From: Leptolinea sp964397625
GTDB lineage: Bacteria > Chloroflexota > Anaerolineae > Anaerolineales > Anaerolineaceae
DNA: 64,000 nt
NCBI GenBank assembly: GCA_964397625.1
Contig: CAYNJT010000009.1
Location: 1-64,000, forward strand
Reading direction: 5' to 3'
In this document: one piece after another, positions 16,979 to 25,363 of the stretch
How positions within the stretch are numbered: position 1 is the first letter of the stretch
How the letters are laid out: each line of letters opens with the position of its first letter
Program-made: the position numbers and the translations under genes
The notes under the pieces: model-generated
Database searches by the model: none
Seen by the model: the letters and a program-made list of their open reading frames with translations, nothing else
Told to the model about the DNA's origin: nothing

Positions 16979-18181
16979 TTAGAATTCCATTAAGACAGTT
17001 CGAATTTTTGAAATAGCCCAATCGATCGTATTTTTATCAATGATCAAAGGAGGGGCAAATCGGATGATGTGTTGATGAGTCTCCTTGGCTAAAATCCCCT
17101 CATCCTTCAAGGCTTCGCAATATCGGCGGGCACCACCGGCTTCCGGTTTCATTTCCACCCCGATCAATAATCCTTTCCCACGCACTTCCTTAACCTTGGG
17201 GGAATTAATTTCACAGAGCTGATCCAGGAAATATTCTCCTTGAATGGCTGCGTTTTGAATTAGTTTTTCTTCAGTCAGAACCTTCAATGATTCACGGGCA
17301 ATTGCCGCGGCCAGGGGATTGCCGCCAAATGTTGAGCCATGTTCGCCAGGATTAATCAATCCAAGAATATCTTTATCCGCGATAACAGCAGACACCGGAT
17401 AGAACCCGCCTCCCAGGGCTTTTCCCAGGATGACAACGTCCGCTCTGACATTATCATGTTGCGTCGCCAGAAGTTTTCCGGTTCGTCCTAATCCCGTCTG
17501 GATTTCATCCGCCATGAATAACACATTGTTTTTTGTGCAGATCTCACGCACTTTTTGTATGTATCCTGCAGGGGGTATATTTACTCCAGATTCTCCCTGT
17601 ATGGGTTCCAGCAGAAATGCTACTGTCCTGGGAGTAATCGCTTTTTCCAGTGCCGTTGAGTCGCCAAATGGAATAGAAACGAACCCAGGCGTGTGTGGCC
17701 CGAAATCATCCTTGTATAAAGGCTCAGACGAAAAGGATATGATTGATATCGTGCGTCCATGGAAGTTCCCATCCGCAACGATGATTTCTGCCTGGCCGCG
17801 AGGTACTTTCTTCGAAACATAACCCCACTTTCTGGCTACCTTTAGTGCGGTTTCAACAGCTTCAGCACCGCTGTTCATAGGTAAGACCATTTCATATCCG
17901 GTCAATTCCGAAAGTTCCTTATAGAAAAGAGCCAGCTGATCATTGCGAAATGCGCGGGAGGTCAGTGTGATCTTTTTGGCCTGTTCAATCATAGCCTTTA
18001 AAATTCGCGGGTGAACATGCCCTTGATTAAGCGCGGAGTACGAACTAAGACAGTCAAGGTATTTATTTCCATCAACATCGTAGACCCAGACACCCTCTCC
18101 ACGAGTGAGAACCACATCCAATGGATGATAGTTGTGTGCGCCAATTTGTTCTTCGAGGTCGATGTAATCCTGGCTTTTCAT
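16979..18181 (-). CDS. rocD: Ornithine aminotransferase
   Basis: A class III PLP aminotransferase that moves the delta-amino group of ornithine to 2-oxoglutarate, giving glutamate semialdehyde. The 400-residue length fits RocD. Visible are Asp225 (MADEIQTGLGRTG) and the PLP-binding Lys254 (ILGKALGGGFYPVSA), with the ornithine-type N-terminus (GAHNYHPLDVVL, YLDCLSSYSALNQGH). It directly follows argF by 7 bases, linking the two on ornithine. Acetylornithine aminotransferase is a less likely alternative, given the NYHP motif. Confidence 0.92.
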   Translation of the reverse strand: MKSQDYIDLEEQIGAHNYHPLDVVLTRGEGVWVYDVDGNKYLDCLSSYSALNQGHVHPRILKAMIEQAKKITLTSRAFRNDQLALFYKELSELTGYEMVLPMNSGAEAVETALKVARKWGYVSKKVPRGQAEIIVADGNFHGRTISIISFSSEPLYKDDFGPHTPGFVSIPFGDSTALEKAITPRTVAFLLEPIQGESGVNIPPAGYIQKVREICTKNNVLFMADEIQTGLGRTGKLLATQHDNVRADVVILGKALGGGFYPVSAVIADKDILGLINPGEHGSTFGGNPLAAAIARESLKVLTEEKLIQNAAIQGEYFLDQLCEINSPKVKEVRGKGLLIGVEMKPEAGGARRYCEALKDEGILAKETHQHIIRFAPPLIIDKNTIDWAISKIRTVLMEF

Positions 18182-18188
18182 AGATTCT

Positions 18189-19112
18189 CTATCGGTAAAG
18201 ATTGACTAGAATTGCTTTTTGGGCGTGCATCCGGTTGTGAGCTTGAGGGAACAATACGGAGTGTGGTCCATCGGCGACATCGTCGGTGATCTCTTGCCCA
18301 CGGTGCGCTGGAAGACAATGCATGACAATGACATCTGGTTTTGCTTCAGCCACCAATTTCTCGTTTACCTGATACGGGGGAAAGACTTTCTTCCGTTTCT
18401 CAGTTTCTTCTTCCTGGCCCATGCTGGTCCAAGTATCGGTGTAGATCACATCCGCGCCCTTTACAGCTTCATGCGGATCACGCATTGTGCGGATTGAGGA
18501 GCCGGATTTAGCGGCGAATTTTTTACCTTCTTCCAAAGCCTTTGGTGAAAGGTCATATCCTTCCGGGGAAGCCAGCGTGAAATTAGCACCCAGTTTGGAG
18601 CAGAAATGCAATAAAGAGACAGCGACATTGTTGCCATCACCAATGAAGGTAACATTCAGATCTTTTATCCGGCCAAATTTTTCGAGGATCGTTAACGCGT
18701 CAGCCATACCCTGGCAGGGGTGGTCGTAGTCGCTCAGGCCATTGATTACCGGGATATCAGCCCATTTGGCAAGGTCAAGCACATGCTGGTGGGCAAAAAC
18801 GCGAGCCATGATGATATCCACATAGCCGGCCAACACTCTGGCTACGTCAGCCACTGATTCGCGTTGTCCAAGGCCGATTTCATTAGGGGATAAATAAAGC
18901 GCATCTCCACCCAGGTGGCGCATGGCCATATCAAAACTTACTCTGGTCCGCAGGCTGGGTTTTTGGAAAATCATTCCCAGAACTTTACCTTTCAATATTG
19001 GTTTGTTTTCCCCTTTTTCGCGTCTCTCTTTTTTCAATTCAACTGCCAGATCAAGTATGCTCTGCAATTCTTCTGGTGAAGAATCAGCTATGGATATGAA
19101 ATCTTTTTTCAT
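18189..19112 (-). CDS. argF: Ornithine carbamoyltransferase
   Basis: Interconverts ornithine plus carbamoyl-phosphate and citrulline plus phosphate. It has 307 residues with the carbamoyl-phosphate motif SLRTR (residues 53-57), HxxxHPCQ-type DYDHPCQGMAD, and the ornithine motif HCLPAHRG near residue 270. The ATG follows GAGGAG. No other arginine biosynthesis genes are nearby, and rocD is next. A catabolic role (citrulline breakdown with ornithine drained to glutamate) is therefore as plausible as biosynthesis. The direction cannot be read from sequence. Confidence 0.95.
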   Translation of the reverse strand: MKKDFISIADSSPEELQSILDLAVELKKERREKGENKPILKGKVLGMIFQKPSLRTRVSFDMAMRHLGGDALYLSPNEIGLGQRESVADVARVLAGYVDIIMARVFAHQHVLDLAKWADIPVINGLSDYDHPCQGMADALTILEKFGRIKDLNVTFIGDGNNVAVSLLHFCSKLGANFTLASPEGYDLSPKALEEGKKFAAKSGSSIRTMRDPHEAVKGADVIYTDTWTSMGQEEETEKRKKVFPPYQVNEKLVAEAKPDVIVMHCLPAHRGQEITDDVADGPHSVLFPQAHNRMHAQKAILVNLYR

Positions 19113-19135
19113 TGATAACTCCTCAAATTTCTAGA

Positions 19136-19366
19136 TTAATGATGACAGGATCCGCAAGACCCACCGCTGCATCCACCACAACCGCCGTGTCCACTTGATA
19201 ATGACGGACTGCTGCCTGAAGATTTGGCATAAAAGTTTGACAGTAATCGATGGGTATTCTGACTTTCGCATCGCTCACAATAAGCCGGATTGTCTGCTTC
19301 AGAAAAACAACGGCGGACTTCGAAAGTCTGCCGACAATCCAAACATTCATACTCGTAAATAGGCAT
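19136..19366 (-). CDS. FmdB-type zinc ribbon protein
   Basis: A 76-residue protein beginning MPIYEYECLDC, the usual FmdB start, with a CxxC (Cys8/Cys11) and a second CxxC (YCERCES) forming a zinc ribbon at residues 1-45. A flexible Gly/Ser/Cys/His tail (GGCGGCSGGSCGSCHH) may bind metal. The family's role is uncertain (putative regulator). The ATG follows AGAGGAG, and a strong promoter lies just upstream. It is the first gene of the leftward argF operon. Confidence 0.88.
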   Translation of the reverse strand: MPIYEYECLDCRQTFEVRRCFSEADNPAYCERCESQNTHRLLSNFYAKSSGSSPSLSSGHGGCGGCSGGSCGSCHH

Positions 19367-19384
19367 ACTGTTCTCCTCTACTTG

Positions 19385-19413
19385 ATTCTACCGCCCGCGG
19401 AAAGCCATGTCAA
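19385..19413 (-). promoter_or_regulatory. Sigma-70-type promoter of the fmdB-argF-rocD-pyk operon
   Basis: On the minus strand: TTGACA (19413-19408), a 17-base spacer, TAGAAT (19390-19385), 18 bases before the fmdB start. It diverges from the phnD promoter. Confidence 0.75.
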
Positions 19414-19483
19414 TTTGATTCCGTCACCGATGAAAATCACAAAAACAAATTACATTTTTTGAAATTATTTCTAAGTAATTGGC

Positions 19484-19512
19484 TTGCCCGGTTTTGTGAA
19501 AAATACTATAGT
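19484..19512 (+). promoter_or_regulatory. Promoter of phnD
   Basis: TTGCCC (19484-19489), a 17-base spacer and TATAGT (19507-19512), 33 bases before the chosen phnD ATG. Confidence 0.6.
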
Positions 19513-19520
19513 AATAGTAT
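19503..19520. promoter_or_regulatory. Inverted repeat over the phnD -10 box (possible operator)
   Basis: ATACTAT (19503-19509), AGTA, ATAGTAT (19514-19520): a perfect 7-bp inverted repeat with a 4-base centre that covers the -10 box. A bound dimeric regulator there would block the polymerase. The regulator is unknown. Confidence 0.5.
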
Positions 19521-19545
19521 TCAAAAATCTATCAAGGAGAGGATT

Positions 19546-20592
19546 ATGAAAAAGAAGAGTAATTTGATTTTAGCTATTTTGGCTCTGTTAACAATTGTTT
19601 CAATTGCAGCGGCTGAACCAGCAAGAGCATTCGACGCGTCTACCATCGGCACGAAAGACCATCCCATTAAAGTATTGTTTGTTCCTTCCACTGATGCGAA
19701 TGTGATTGTTACCGGTGGTGAGGTTATGGCAGAAGCCTTAAAAAAGGCTACCGGATATGAATTTAAAGTAACGGTCCCAACTTCCTACGCGGCCACGATT
19801 GAAGAAATGTGCGCTTCTCCGGAAGATACAATGGGATTCATTCCCGGTTTGGGTTATGTTCTGGCCAATAAACTCTGTGGTGTAGACGCGGCCTTTAAAG
19901 CTGTGCGTTATGGATCATCTGTCTACTGGGCGGAATTCATTGTGAAACGCGATAGCAACTTCAAGACAATTAAAGACCTCGCAGGCAAAAAGTGGGGTTA
20001 CGGAGATGTAGGCTCGACCTCCGGATACCTTGTACCTCTGGCCATGTTCAAAGATGCAGGTGTTCAACCTGGTGAAAAAGTTGCCACGGGCGGTCATCCT
20101 CAATCAGTAAAAGCCGTCTATAACGGTGAAGTTGATTTCGCCACAGTTTTCTATACACCCCCATCTGTTCCTGAAGGTGTAGAGAAATGGAAAGAAGGCA
20201 TGGATCCTGATATCCCCGCTGACCTGATTAAACAATGCAAGGTTACCGAGGACAAAAAAGCCCTTAAATGCGGTGGATATAAAGTAAATGATGCCCGTGC
20301 CAATATACGTACCGAGGCACCGGATGTCATCGAAAAGGTCAAGATATTGGCTGTTTCCCCCGCCATCCCCAATGATACCCTTTCATTTGGACCGAAATTC
20401 CCAGCGGATATCCGCGCCAAGATTTCAAAGGCGTTGGTGGAATTTGCAAAGACGGAAGATTGGAAAAATTCCATTGGCAAGCAGGATTTCTACGCCTGGG
20501 ATGGCATTGCTGAAACCACGGATAAAGAGTTTGATTTTGTCCGTATTATGGTCGAAGCAGCTGGAATTACTCTTGAAAAACTCGGTAAATAA
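19546..20592 (+). CDS. phnD: Phosphonate-type ABC transporter substrate-binding protein
   Basis: The extracytoplasmic receptor of a phosphonate or phosphite importer. It has 348 residues from ATG 19546, which follows AAGGAGAGG and opens on a Sec signal peptide (MKKKSN, a hydrophobic core, then AEPARAFDA). There is no lipobox. The mature part has the PhnD pattern: IKVLFVPSTDAN, a TSYAATIEEMCASPEDTMGFIP region, KDLAGKKWGYGDVGSTSGYLVPLAM, and GGHPQSVKAVYNGEVDFATVF. An in-frame ATG at 19459 lies in or before the promoter and is rejected. No C-P lyase or phosphonatase genes are near, so the ligand is unknown. A terminator separates it from phnC. Confidence 0.92.
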   Translation: MKKKSNLILAILALLTIVSIAAAEPARAFDASTIGTKDHPIKVLFVPSTDANVIVTGGEVMAEALKKATGYEFKVTVPTSYAATIEEMCASPEDTMGFIPGLGYVLANKLCGVDAAFKAVRYGSSVYWAEFIVKRDSNFKTIKDLAGKKWGYGDVGSTSGYLVPLAMFKDAGVQPGEKVATGGHPQSVKAVYNGEVDFATVFYTPPSVPEGVEKWKEGMDPDIPADLIKQCKVTEDKKALKCGGYKVNDARANIRTEAPDVIEKVKILAVSPAIPNDTLSFGPKFPADIRAKISKALVEFAKTEDWKNSIGKQDFYAWDGIAETTDKEFDFVRIMVEAAGITLEKLGK

Positions 20593-20608
20593 TATCCATT
20601 AGTCGTGG

Positions 20609-20644
20609 ACCGGGGTTCACGCCAGTGAATCCCGGTTCTTTTTT
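20609..20644 (+). terminator. Intergenic terminator between phnD and phnC
   Basis: A 12-bp stem with one G-T pair, ACCGGGGTTCAC (20609-20620) and GTGAATCCCGGT (20625-20636), then T6 (20639-20644). It probably stops most phnD transcripts, giving more binding protein than transporter. Confidence 0.85.
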
Positions 20645-20646
20645 AA

Positions 20647-20675
20647 TTGAATATCCTGAAATAGTCGATTAAAAT
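20647..20675 (+). promoter_or_regulatory. Second promoter in front of phnC
   Basis: TTGAAT (20647-20652), 17-base spacer, TAAAAT (20670-20675), right after the terminator. Transcription would begin near 20682, which favours the phnC start at 20706. Confidence 0.5.
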
Positions 20676-20705
20676 TGCATGTATCCTAGAAAAACAGGCC
20701 AGACA

Positions 20706-21485
20706 ATGAAACAAATTGACGGCACAAAAAACCAACTCGAAATACGCAATTTAGTGAAAGTGTACGATGGTGGTGTGCAGGCACTGACAGATGTCAGTTT
20801 TAATGTAAAAAAAGGCGAATTTCTGGCAATTATAGGTTTGAGCGGATCAGGGAAATCCACATTGCTACGTTGTATTAATCGATTGGTTGATCCAACTTCT
20901 GGATCAATCCTTTTCAATGACATGCCAGTAACAGGAGCAACTGATGAAGAGCTGCGTCTTATAAGGCGAAAAATTGGCATGGTTTTTCAACACTTTAACC
21001 TGGTCAACCGGTCAAGCGTATTGACAAATGTTCTTGCTGGCCGGCTGGGATATGCAAATCCGGCATGGAGTCTGATTAACCGATTCCCAAAAGAAGATAT
21101 CGAAATGGCATTGAAACAACTTGCCAGAGTAGGGATTGCCGATAAAGCCAATTATCGTGCAGACGAACTCTCAGGTGGACAGCAGCAACGTGTAGGTGTG
21201 GCACGGGCTTTAATGCAGGATCCAGAAATGATCCTGGCGGATGAGCCTGTCGCTTCATTAGACCCAGTTCTTGCGCATAGTATTATGCAATATCTGGAAG
21301 AGATCAATAAAAAGGATGGAGTTACTGTTCTTTGCAGCCTTCATTTTCTTGACCTGGTACATCGTTATTCAGACCGGGTAATCGCCTTGAATAACGGGCA
21401 GGTGGTCTATGACGGGCTTCCTTCAGGTATTGATGATGCGAAATTCAAAGAAATTTACGGTAAAGATGCTGAGCGGGTGGGCTAA
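20706..21485 (+). CDS. phnC: Phosphonate-type ABC transporter ATP-binding protein
   Basis: The cytoplasmic ATPase of the importer. Walker A is GLSGSGKST (residues 44-52), followed by LLRCINRLVDPTSG, the signature LSGGQQQRVGVARAL, Walker B MILADEP and the H-loop CSLHFLDL. These are typical of PhnC at about 260 residues. An in-frame ATG at 20679 would add nine residues but sits only 3 bases from the -10 box of the internal promoter, so ATG 20706 is preferred. It touches phnE with no gap. Confidence 0.94.
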   Translation: MKQIDGTKNQLEIRNLVKVYDGGVQALTDVSFNVKKGEFLAIIGLSGSGKSTLLRCINRLVDPTSGSILFNDMPVTGATDEELRLIRRKIGMVFQHFNLVNRSSVLTNVLAGRLGYANPAWSLINRFPKEDIEMALKQLARVGIADKANYRADELSGGQQQRVGVARALMQDPEMILADEPVASLDPVLAHSIMQYLEEINKKDGVTVLCSLHFLDLVHRYSDRVIALNNGQVVYDGLPSGIDDAKFKEIYGKDAERVG

Positions 21486-23315
21486 ATGAAAACAGAAAAA
21501 ACACAGAAAGCATCCATCTGGCGCTCCCTTGGAATTGGAGCAATTGTTATCGCTGCCGTTATTATTTATGCGTATGGTTTTCAGGTCACAAAAGTTAACC
21601 TTGAAGAAACAAAGTCAGAACGCCGGCAGACGCAACTATTGCGGATCATCCGTGCGTTAGCGAAGCCGGACCTTTTCGAATATGAAAAACAGGAAGTAAG
21701 GATTGAACTTCCTATTCAGGTTCCCTGTAAAGATGGGATTTCTACAGACACTGCGGTAGACAAGACAAAATCGTATCTTGTTGTTACACCTGCCTGCGTA
21801 CAACCAGGGCAGGAGGTTACTCTGGAAGGGTTTAATTTCCCTCCAAAAATTGGCGGCCCGGTAAACTTTATTCCAATCAGCAATGTAAATCTCGAACTTG
21901 CGGAAATAGAAACAGATGAAACTGGGTATTTTAAAACCATTATAAAAATCCCCAACAGGCCGGAAGACGTGACGCAAAAGATCGTAGCCATTGTGCGCCA
22001 GCCAGTTGGTCTGCCACACCTCACACAAACGGCATATGATACCTGGGATAAGATCATCGAGACGATCTTTCTGGCATTATTAGCCACCACAATAGGCACA
22101 TTATTATCCATACCAATCAGTTTCTTCGCTGCTCGAAACCTGATGAAAGAGATTGTTTCATCATTAATAGGATTAGCAGCGCAGATTATTGCATTACCCA
22201 TCGGATTTTATATCGGCCATTTTGTGGCAGATTGGATGAGTTCCATAGGGGATGTAATCGCCAAAAATATCTGGATTTCCATCCCTCTGATAATCATTCT
22301 TCCTATTATTGCATTGCGTGCCATACGATGGTCTATGCCTCCCGAAGATTTTGGGGAAAAACCATCTATTAAATTACGCGCCGCGCGGATCACGATTCTA
22401 GTCGTAGTTTTCCTGGTCTCACTGATTGCCATATCAGTCTTAGCTGGATTAATGGACCAGGGTGGAAGGTCTCTGGAGGCGGTATTGGGTGGTTTTGGTT
22501 TTATCGGTTTGTTTTTGAAAAACCTGGGCGAGATCCTCCGCATGTTAATCTCCATAACCGTGGCGATTTCTGCTGCCAGTATTTTGTGCAGCTATGCCGG
22601 GAAAATGGGGATTAATTTGCAGAAAAGACTATCCCATTCACAAGCAAAACTGGTTGGCATATTGTTAGCCATGATCGCGGGGGCATTGATATTTGTTTTG
22701 ATTGGAGCGGGTGTCAACTGGCTCTATGAAATTGAAAACCCTTTGCATTGGGCAATATTACCGGGGATTGCCGGAGCGATCGCAGGTCTCTTCGTAGGTA
22801 TTGGCATGGGTAATAAAGACCTTTTACCTGTCGGAATTGTTATCTATTACCTGACGAGAACAATTTTAAACGCGTTGCGATCCATTGAATCGTTAATCAT
22901 GGTTATTGTATTTGTGGTTTGGGTTGGAATAGGTCCATTTGCGGGTGTGCTGGCGCTATCCCTGCATACTGTAGCAGCTTTGGCCAAACTTTACTCAGAA
23001 CAGGTCGAGAGTATTCTTACGGGCCCAGTTGAGGCTATAAAGGCTACCGGCGCGAACTGGTTCCAGACCATTGTCTACGCGGTCATTCCACAGATTATTC
23101 CACCATACATCTCTTTCACCATGTACCGCTGGGATATTAATGTTCGCATGTCAACCATCATTGGTTTTGCCGGCGGCGGTGGTATTGGATTTCTCTTGAT
23201 CCAGAATATCAATCTGTTAAACTATCGGGCCGCGTCCGCGCAGATGATCGCCATCGCCATTGTTGTGGCGTCAATGGATTATCTCTCATCAAAAATGCGT
23301 GAAAAAGTAGTCTGA
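21486..23315 (+). CDS. phnE: Phosphonate-type ABC transporter permease, enlarged
   Basis: A membrane permease of 609 residues, about twice the usual PhnE length of 260-290. After the first membrane helix (about residues 17-31) comes an external stretch of about 150 residues with an IPT/Ig-like segment (TPACVQPGQEVTLEGFNFPP). The permease fold follows, but with extra membrane helices inserted at about 215-430. The C-terminal part has the permease loop (EAIKATGANWFQTIVYAVIP) and the PhnE end (VRMSTIIGFAGGGGIGFLL). It directly abuts phnC. The external domain could contact PhnD or ligand, which is an inference. Confidence 0.9.
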   Translation: MKTEKTQKASIWRSLGIGAIVIAAVIIYAYGFQVTKVNLEETKSERRQTQLLRIIRALAKPDLFEYEKQEVRIELPIQVPCKDGISTDTAVDKTKSYLVVTPACVQPGQEVTLEGFNFPPKIGGPVNFIPISNVNLELAEIETDETGYFKTIIKIPNRPEDVTQKIVAIVRQPVGLPHLTQTAYDTWDKIIETIFLALLATTIGTLLSIPISFFAARNLMKEIVSSLIGLAAQIIALPIGFYIGHFVADWMSSIGDVIAKNIWISIPLIIILPIIALRAIRWSMPPEDFGEKPSIKLRAARITILVVVFLVSLIAISVLAGLMDQGGRSLEAVLGGFGFIGLFLKNLGEILRMLISITVAISAASILCSYAGKMGINLQKRLSHSQAKLVGILLAMIAGALIFVLIGAGVNWLYEIENPLHWAILPGIAGAIAGLFVGIGMGNKDLLPVGIVIYYLTRTILNALRSIESLIMVIVFVVWVGIGPFAGVLALSLHTVAALAKLYSEQVESILTGPVEAIKATGANWFQTIVYAVIPQIIPPYISFTMYRWDINVRMSTIIGFAGGGGIGFLLIQNINLLNYRAASAQMIAIAIVVASMDYLSSKMREKVV

Positions 23316-23342
23316 TCATAATTAGAAAGTAAGGTATTTGTT

Positions 23343-23954
23343 TTGATTTCATCCATAATTGTATGTGCTGTCTATGTGTCAGCCCAGTTGCTTTCAAATA
23401 TCGCAAGTCTGCAAATTGTTCAATTTGCCGGACTATCATTTGATGCCGGTACATTTATTTATCCTATAACGTTCACACTACGTGACCTTGCTCACAAAGT
23501 ATTAGGGTTGAAGGGTGTAAGGGTTTTAATTATCACTGCTGTGGCGATTAACCTTTTTATGTCATTTTTCTTCTGGTTTGTTTCCACGCTGCAGCCCGAT
23601 ACTGCTGCCGGCAGCAGCGAGATCTGGGGCAAGGTGCTTTCTCCTGTATGGCGGATTACCATCGCCAGCGTTCTATCTCAATTGATATCTGAATTGACAG
23701 ATACGGAAGTATACAGGGTTTGGGTTGACCGCATTACAAAAAGATTCCAATGGATGAGAGTATTGGTTAGTAATTCCGTAAGTGTTCCCCTGGATTCCCT
23801 TACATTCTCATTCATGGCATTCTATGGGACTATGCCAATATCATCCGTTTGGGGAATATTCTGGGCAAACGTGATAATCAAGATGATTGTGACTATAGTC
23901 AGTCTACCATTTATATACTTTGTCAAAGAAAATAGTGGATCAATAAAAGCATGA
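23343..23954 (+). CDS. VUT family (YhhQ-like) membrane transporter
   Basis: A 203-residue membrane protein with about six hydrophobic helices and the VUT/PF02592 pattern: FIYPITFTLRDLAHKVLG, SQLISELTDTEVYRVWVDR, and SNSVSVPLDSLTF. Characterised relatives import queuosine precursors (preQ0/preQ1), so a role in tRNA modification is the best guess. It starts at TTG 23343 after AAGTAAGG, 27 bases downstream of phnE, and overlaps the next gene by four bases (ATGA). Confidence 0.85.
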   Translation: MISSIIVCAVYVSAQLLSNIASLQIVQFAGLSFDAGTFIYPITFTLRDLAHKVLGLKGVRVLIITAVAINLFMSFFFWFVSTLQPDTAAGSSEIWGKVLSPVWRITIASVLSQLISELTDTEVYRVWVDRITKRFQWMRVLVSNSVSVPLDSLTFSFMAFYGTMPISSVWGIFWANVIIKMIVTIVSLPFIYFVKENSGSIKA

Positions 23955-25342
23955 GCAAAGAATCTATTGCGGTCTCATCATCGTTTCGTGATCCTAGTGG
24001 ATTCCTTTTCACCCATAATAATCAGCTTTTTAGGCAGATCAATCAACAATACGCTGCTACGTACAGGAAGTTGATGGATAGCGGTTTGTACGCGGCACTT
24101 ATAAAAAAAGGCTGGATTATTCCGCATGAGGAAATTCAGGATATAAGATCCGCCACTCCTGAAAATTCCTTCCTTGTGATCAAACCTGAAAGAGTGGGTT
24201 TTATTTCTTATCCGTATGAATGGTGTTTTAGCCAGTTAAAAGATGCCGCTTTACTTACACTCAAAATTCAGAAGTTCTCTTTGGAAAAGGGTTTGACCCT
24301 CAAGGACGCCTCTGCGTATAACATTCAATTTTTGAATGGCAAACCGATCCTGATCGACACTCTATCTTTCGATGATTATTCAGATGGAAAACCCTGGGAT
24401 GCTTATAAGCAATTCTGCCAGCATTTCCTGGCACCGCTATCCCTAATGGCTAAAGTAGATATCCGACTGAATCAATTATTACGGGTATATATTGATGGCA
24501 TTCCCCTTGACCTCGCTTCAAAATTATTACCCTGGAATACCAGGTTTAATCTGGGTCTGGCAACTCATATTCACATGCATGCCAACGCCCAGAAAAAGTA
24601 TTCAGATTCAAATACTAAGACATCAACAAAGAACATTACGATATCAAAGGCTGGCTTGATGGGTTTAATCGACAGCTTACAGGCGACTGTCAAAGGACTT
24701 GAGTGGCAACCAAAAGGAACAGAATGGGCAGAGTATTACGACATTACAAATTACTCAACTGATTCCTTTAATGCGAAGAAAAAATTAGTACAAGCGTTTA
24801 TTCAAGAAACGGGCGGGGGGCAAATCTGGGATCTGGGGGCTAACACAGGCGAATTTAGCCGGGCCGCTCTTGATTTTGGAACAGTCGTCTCATTTGATAT
24901 TGACCCGGCTGCCGTAGAAAAAAACTACCGTCAGGTAAAATCAGCGAAAGAAACCGCCATTCTGCCCCTTATTCTTGATCTCACAAACCCTAGTGGTGAT
25001 ATTGGTTGGGCAAACGCGGAGCGCGATTCGCTGACCAAACGGGGCCCGGTTGATGTGATCTTGGCTCTGGCGTTGATTCATCATATCTGTATATCCAATA
25101 ATGTTCCGCTTGAGAGTTTTGCTGCTTACCTGTGTTCTCTTGGAAAATACGCGATTATTGAGTTTGTTCCCAAAGAAGACTCGCAGGTTGGAAAGTTGCT
25201 GAGTACTCGCAAGGATATTTTTCCTGATTATTCTGTGGAGGGTTTTGAAAAGGCTTTCAGCAAATCTTTCGAAATTGTTAAGAAGCAGCCGCTTGAAGGC
25301 AGCCTTCGAGTGTTATATTTATTAAAGAGCAGATCCAATTAA
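23951..25342 (+). CDS. Two-domain SAM-dependent methyltransferase (NoeA-like)
   Basis: A 463-residue protein. The N-terminal 250 residues have a conserved pattern (PYEWCFSQLKDAALLTL, LKDASAYNIQFLNGKPILID, KQFCQHFLAPLSLM, DGIPLDLASKLLPW) found in proteins annotated as NoeA-like methyltransferases. The pattern looks distantly like a kinase fold. The C-terminal 190 residues are a class I methyltransferase (QIWDLGANTGEFSRAALDFG, then SFDID, then VILALALIHHI). The substrate is unknown. It overlaps the VUT gene by four bases and is 21 bases before the VWA gene, so it probably belongs to the same operon as the VWA/PP2C/kinase set. Confidence 0.75.
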   Translation: MSKESIAVSSSFRDPSGFLFTHNNQLFRQINQQYAATYRKLMDSGLYAALIKKGWIIPHEEIQDIRSATPENSFLVIKPERVGFISYPYEWCFSQLKDAALLTLKIQKFSLEKGLTLKDASAYNIQFLNGKPILIDTLSFDDYSDGKPWDAYKQFCQHFLAPLSLMAKVDIRLNQLLRVYIDGIPLDLASKLLPWNTRFNLGLATHIHMHANAQKKYSDSNTKTSTKNITISKAGLMGLIDSLQATVKGLEWQPKGTEWAEYYDITNYSTDSFNAKKKLVQAFIQETGGGQIWDLGANTGEFSRAALDFGTVVSFDIDPAAVEKNYRQVKSAKETAILPLILDLTNPSGDIGWANAERDSLTKRGPVDVILALALIHHICISNNVPLESFAAYLCSLGKYAIIEFVPKEDSQVGKLLSTRKDIFPDYSVEGFEKAFSKSFEIVKKQPLEGSLRVLYLLKSRSN

Positions 25343-25363
25343 ATTTTTCGATTGGAGAGATAT

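Noticed and set aside
25352..25363. TTG 25352 as the start of the VWA gene
   Set aside because: It overlaps the GGAGA ribosome site that serves ATG 25364.
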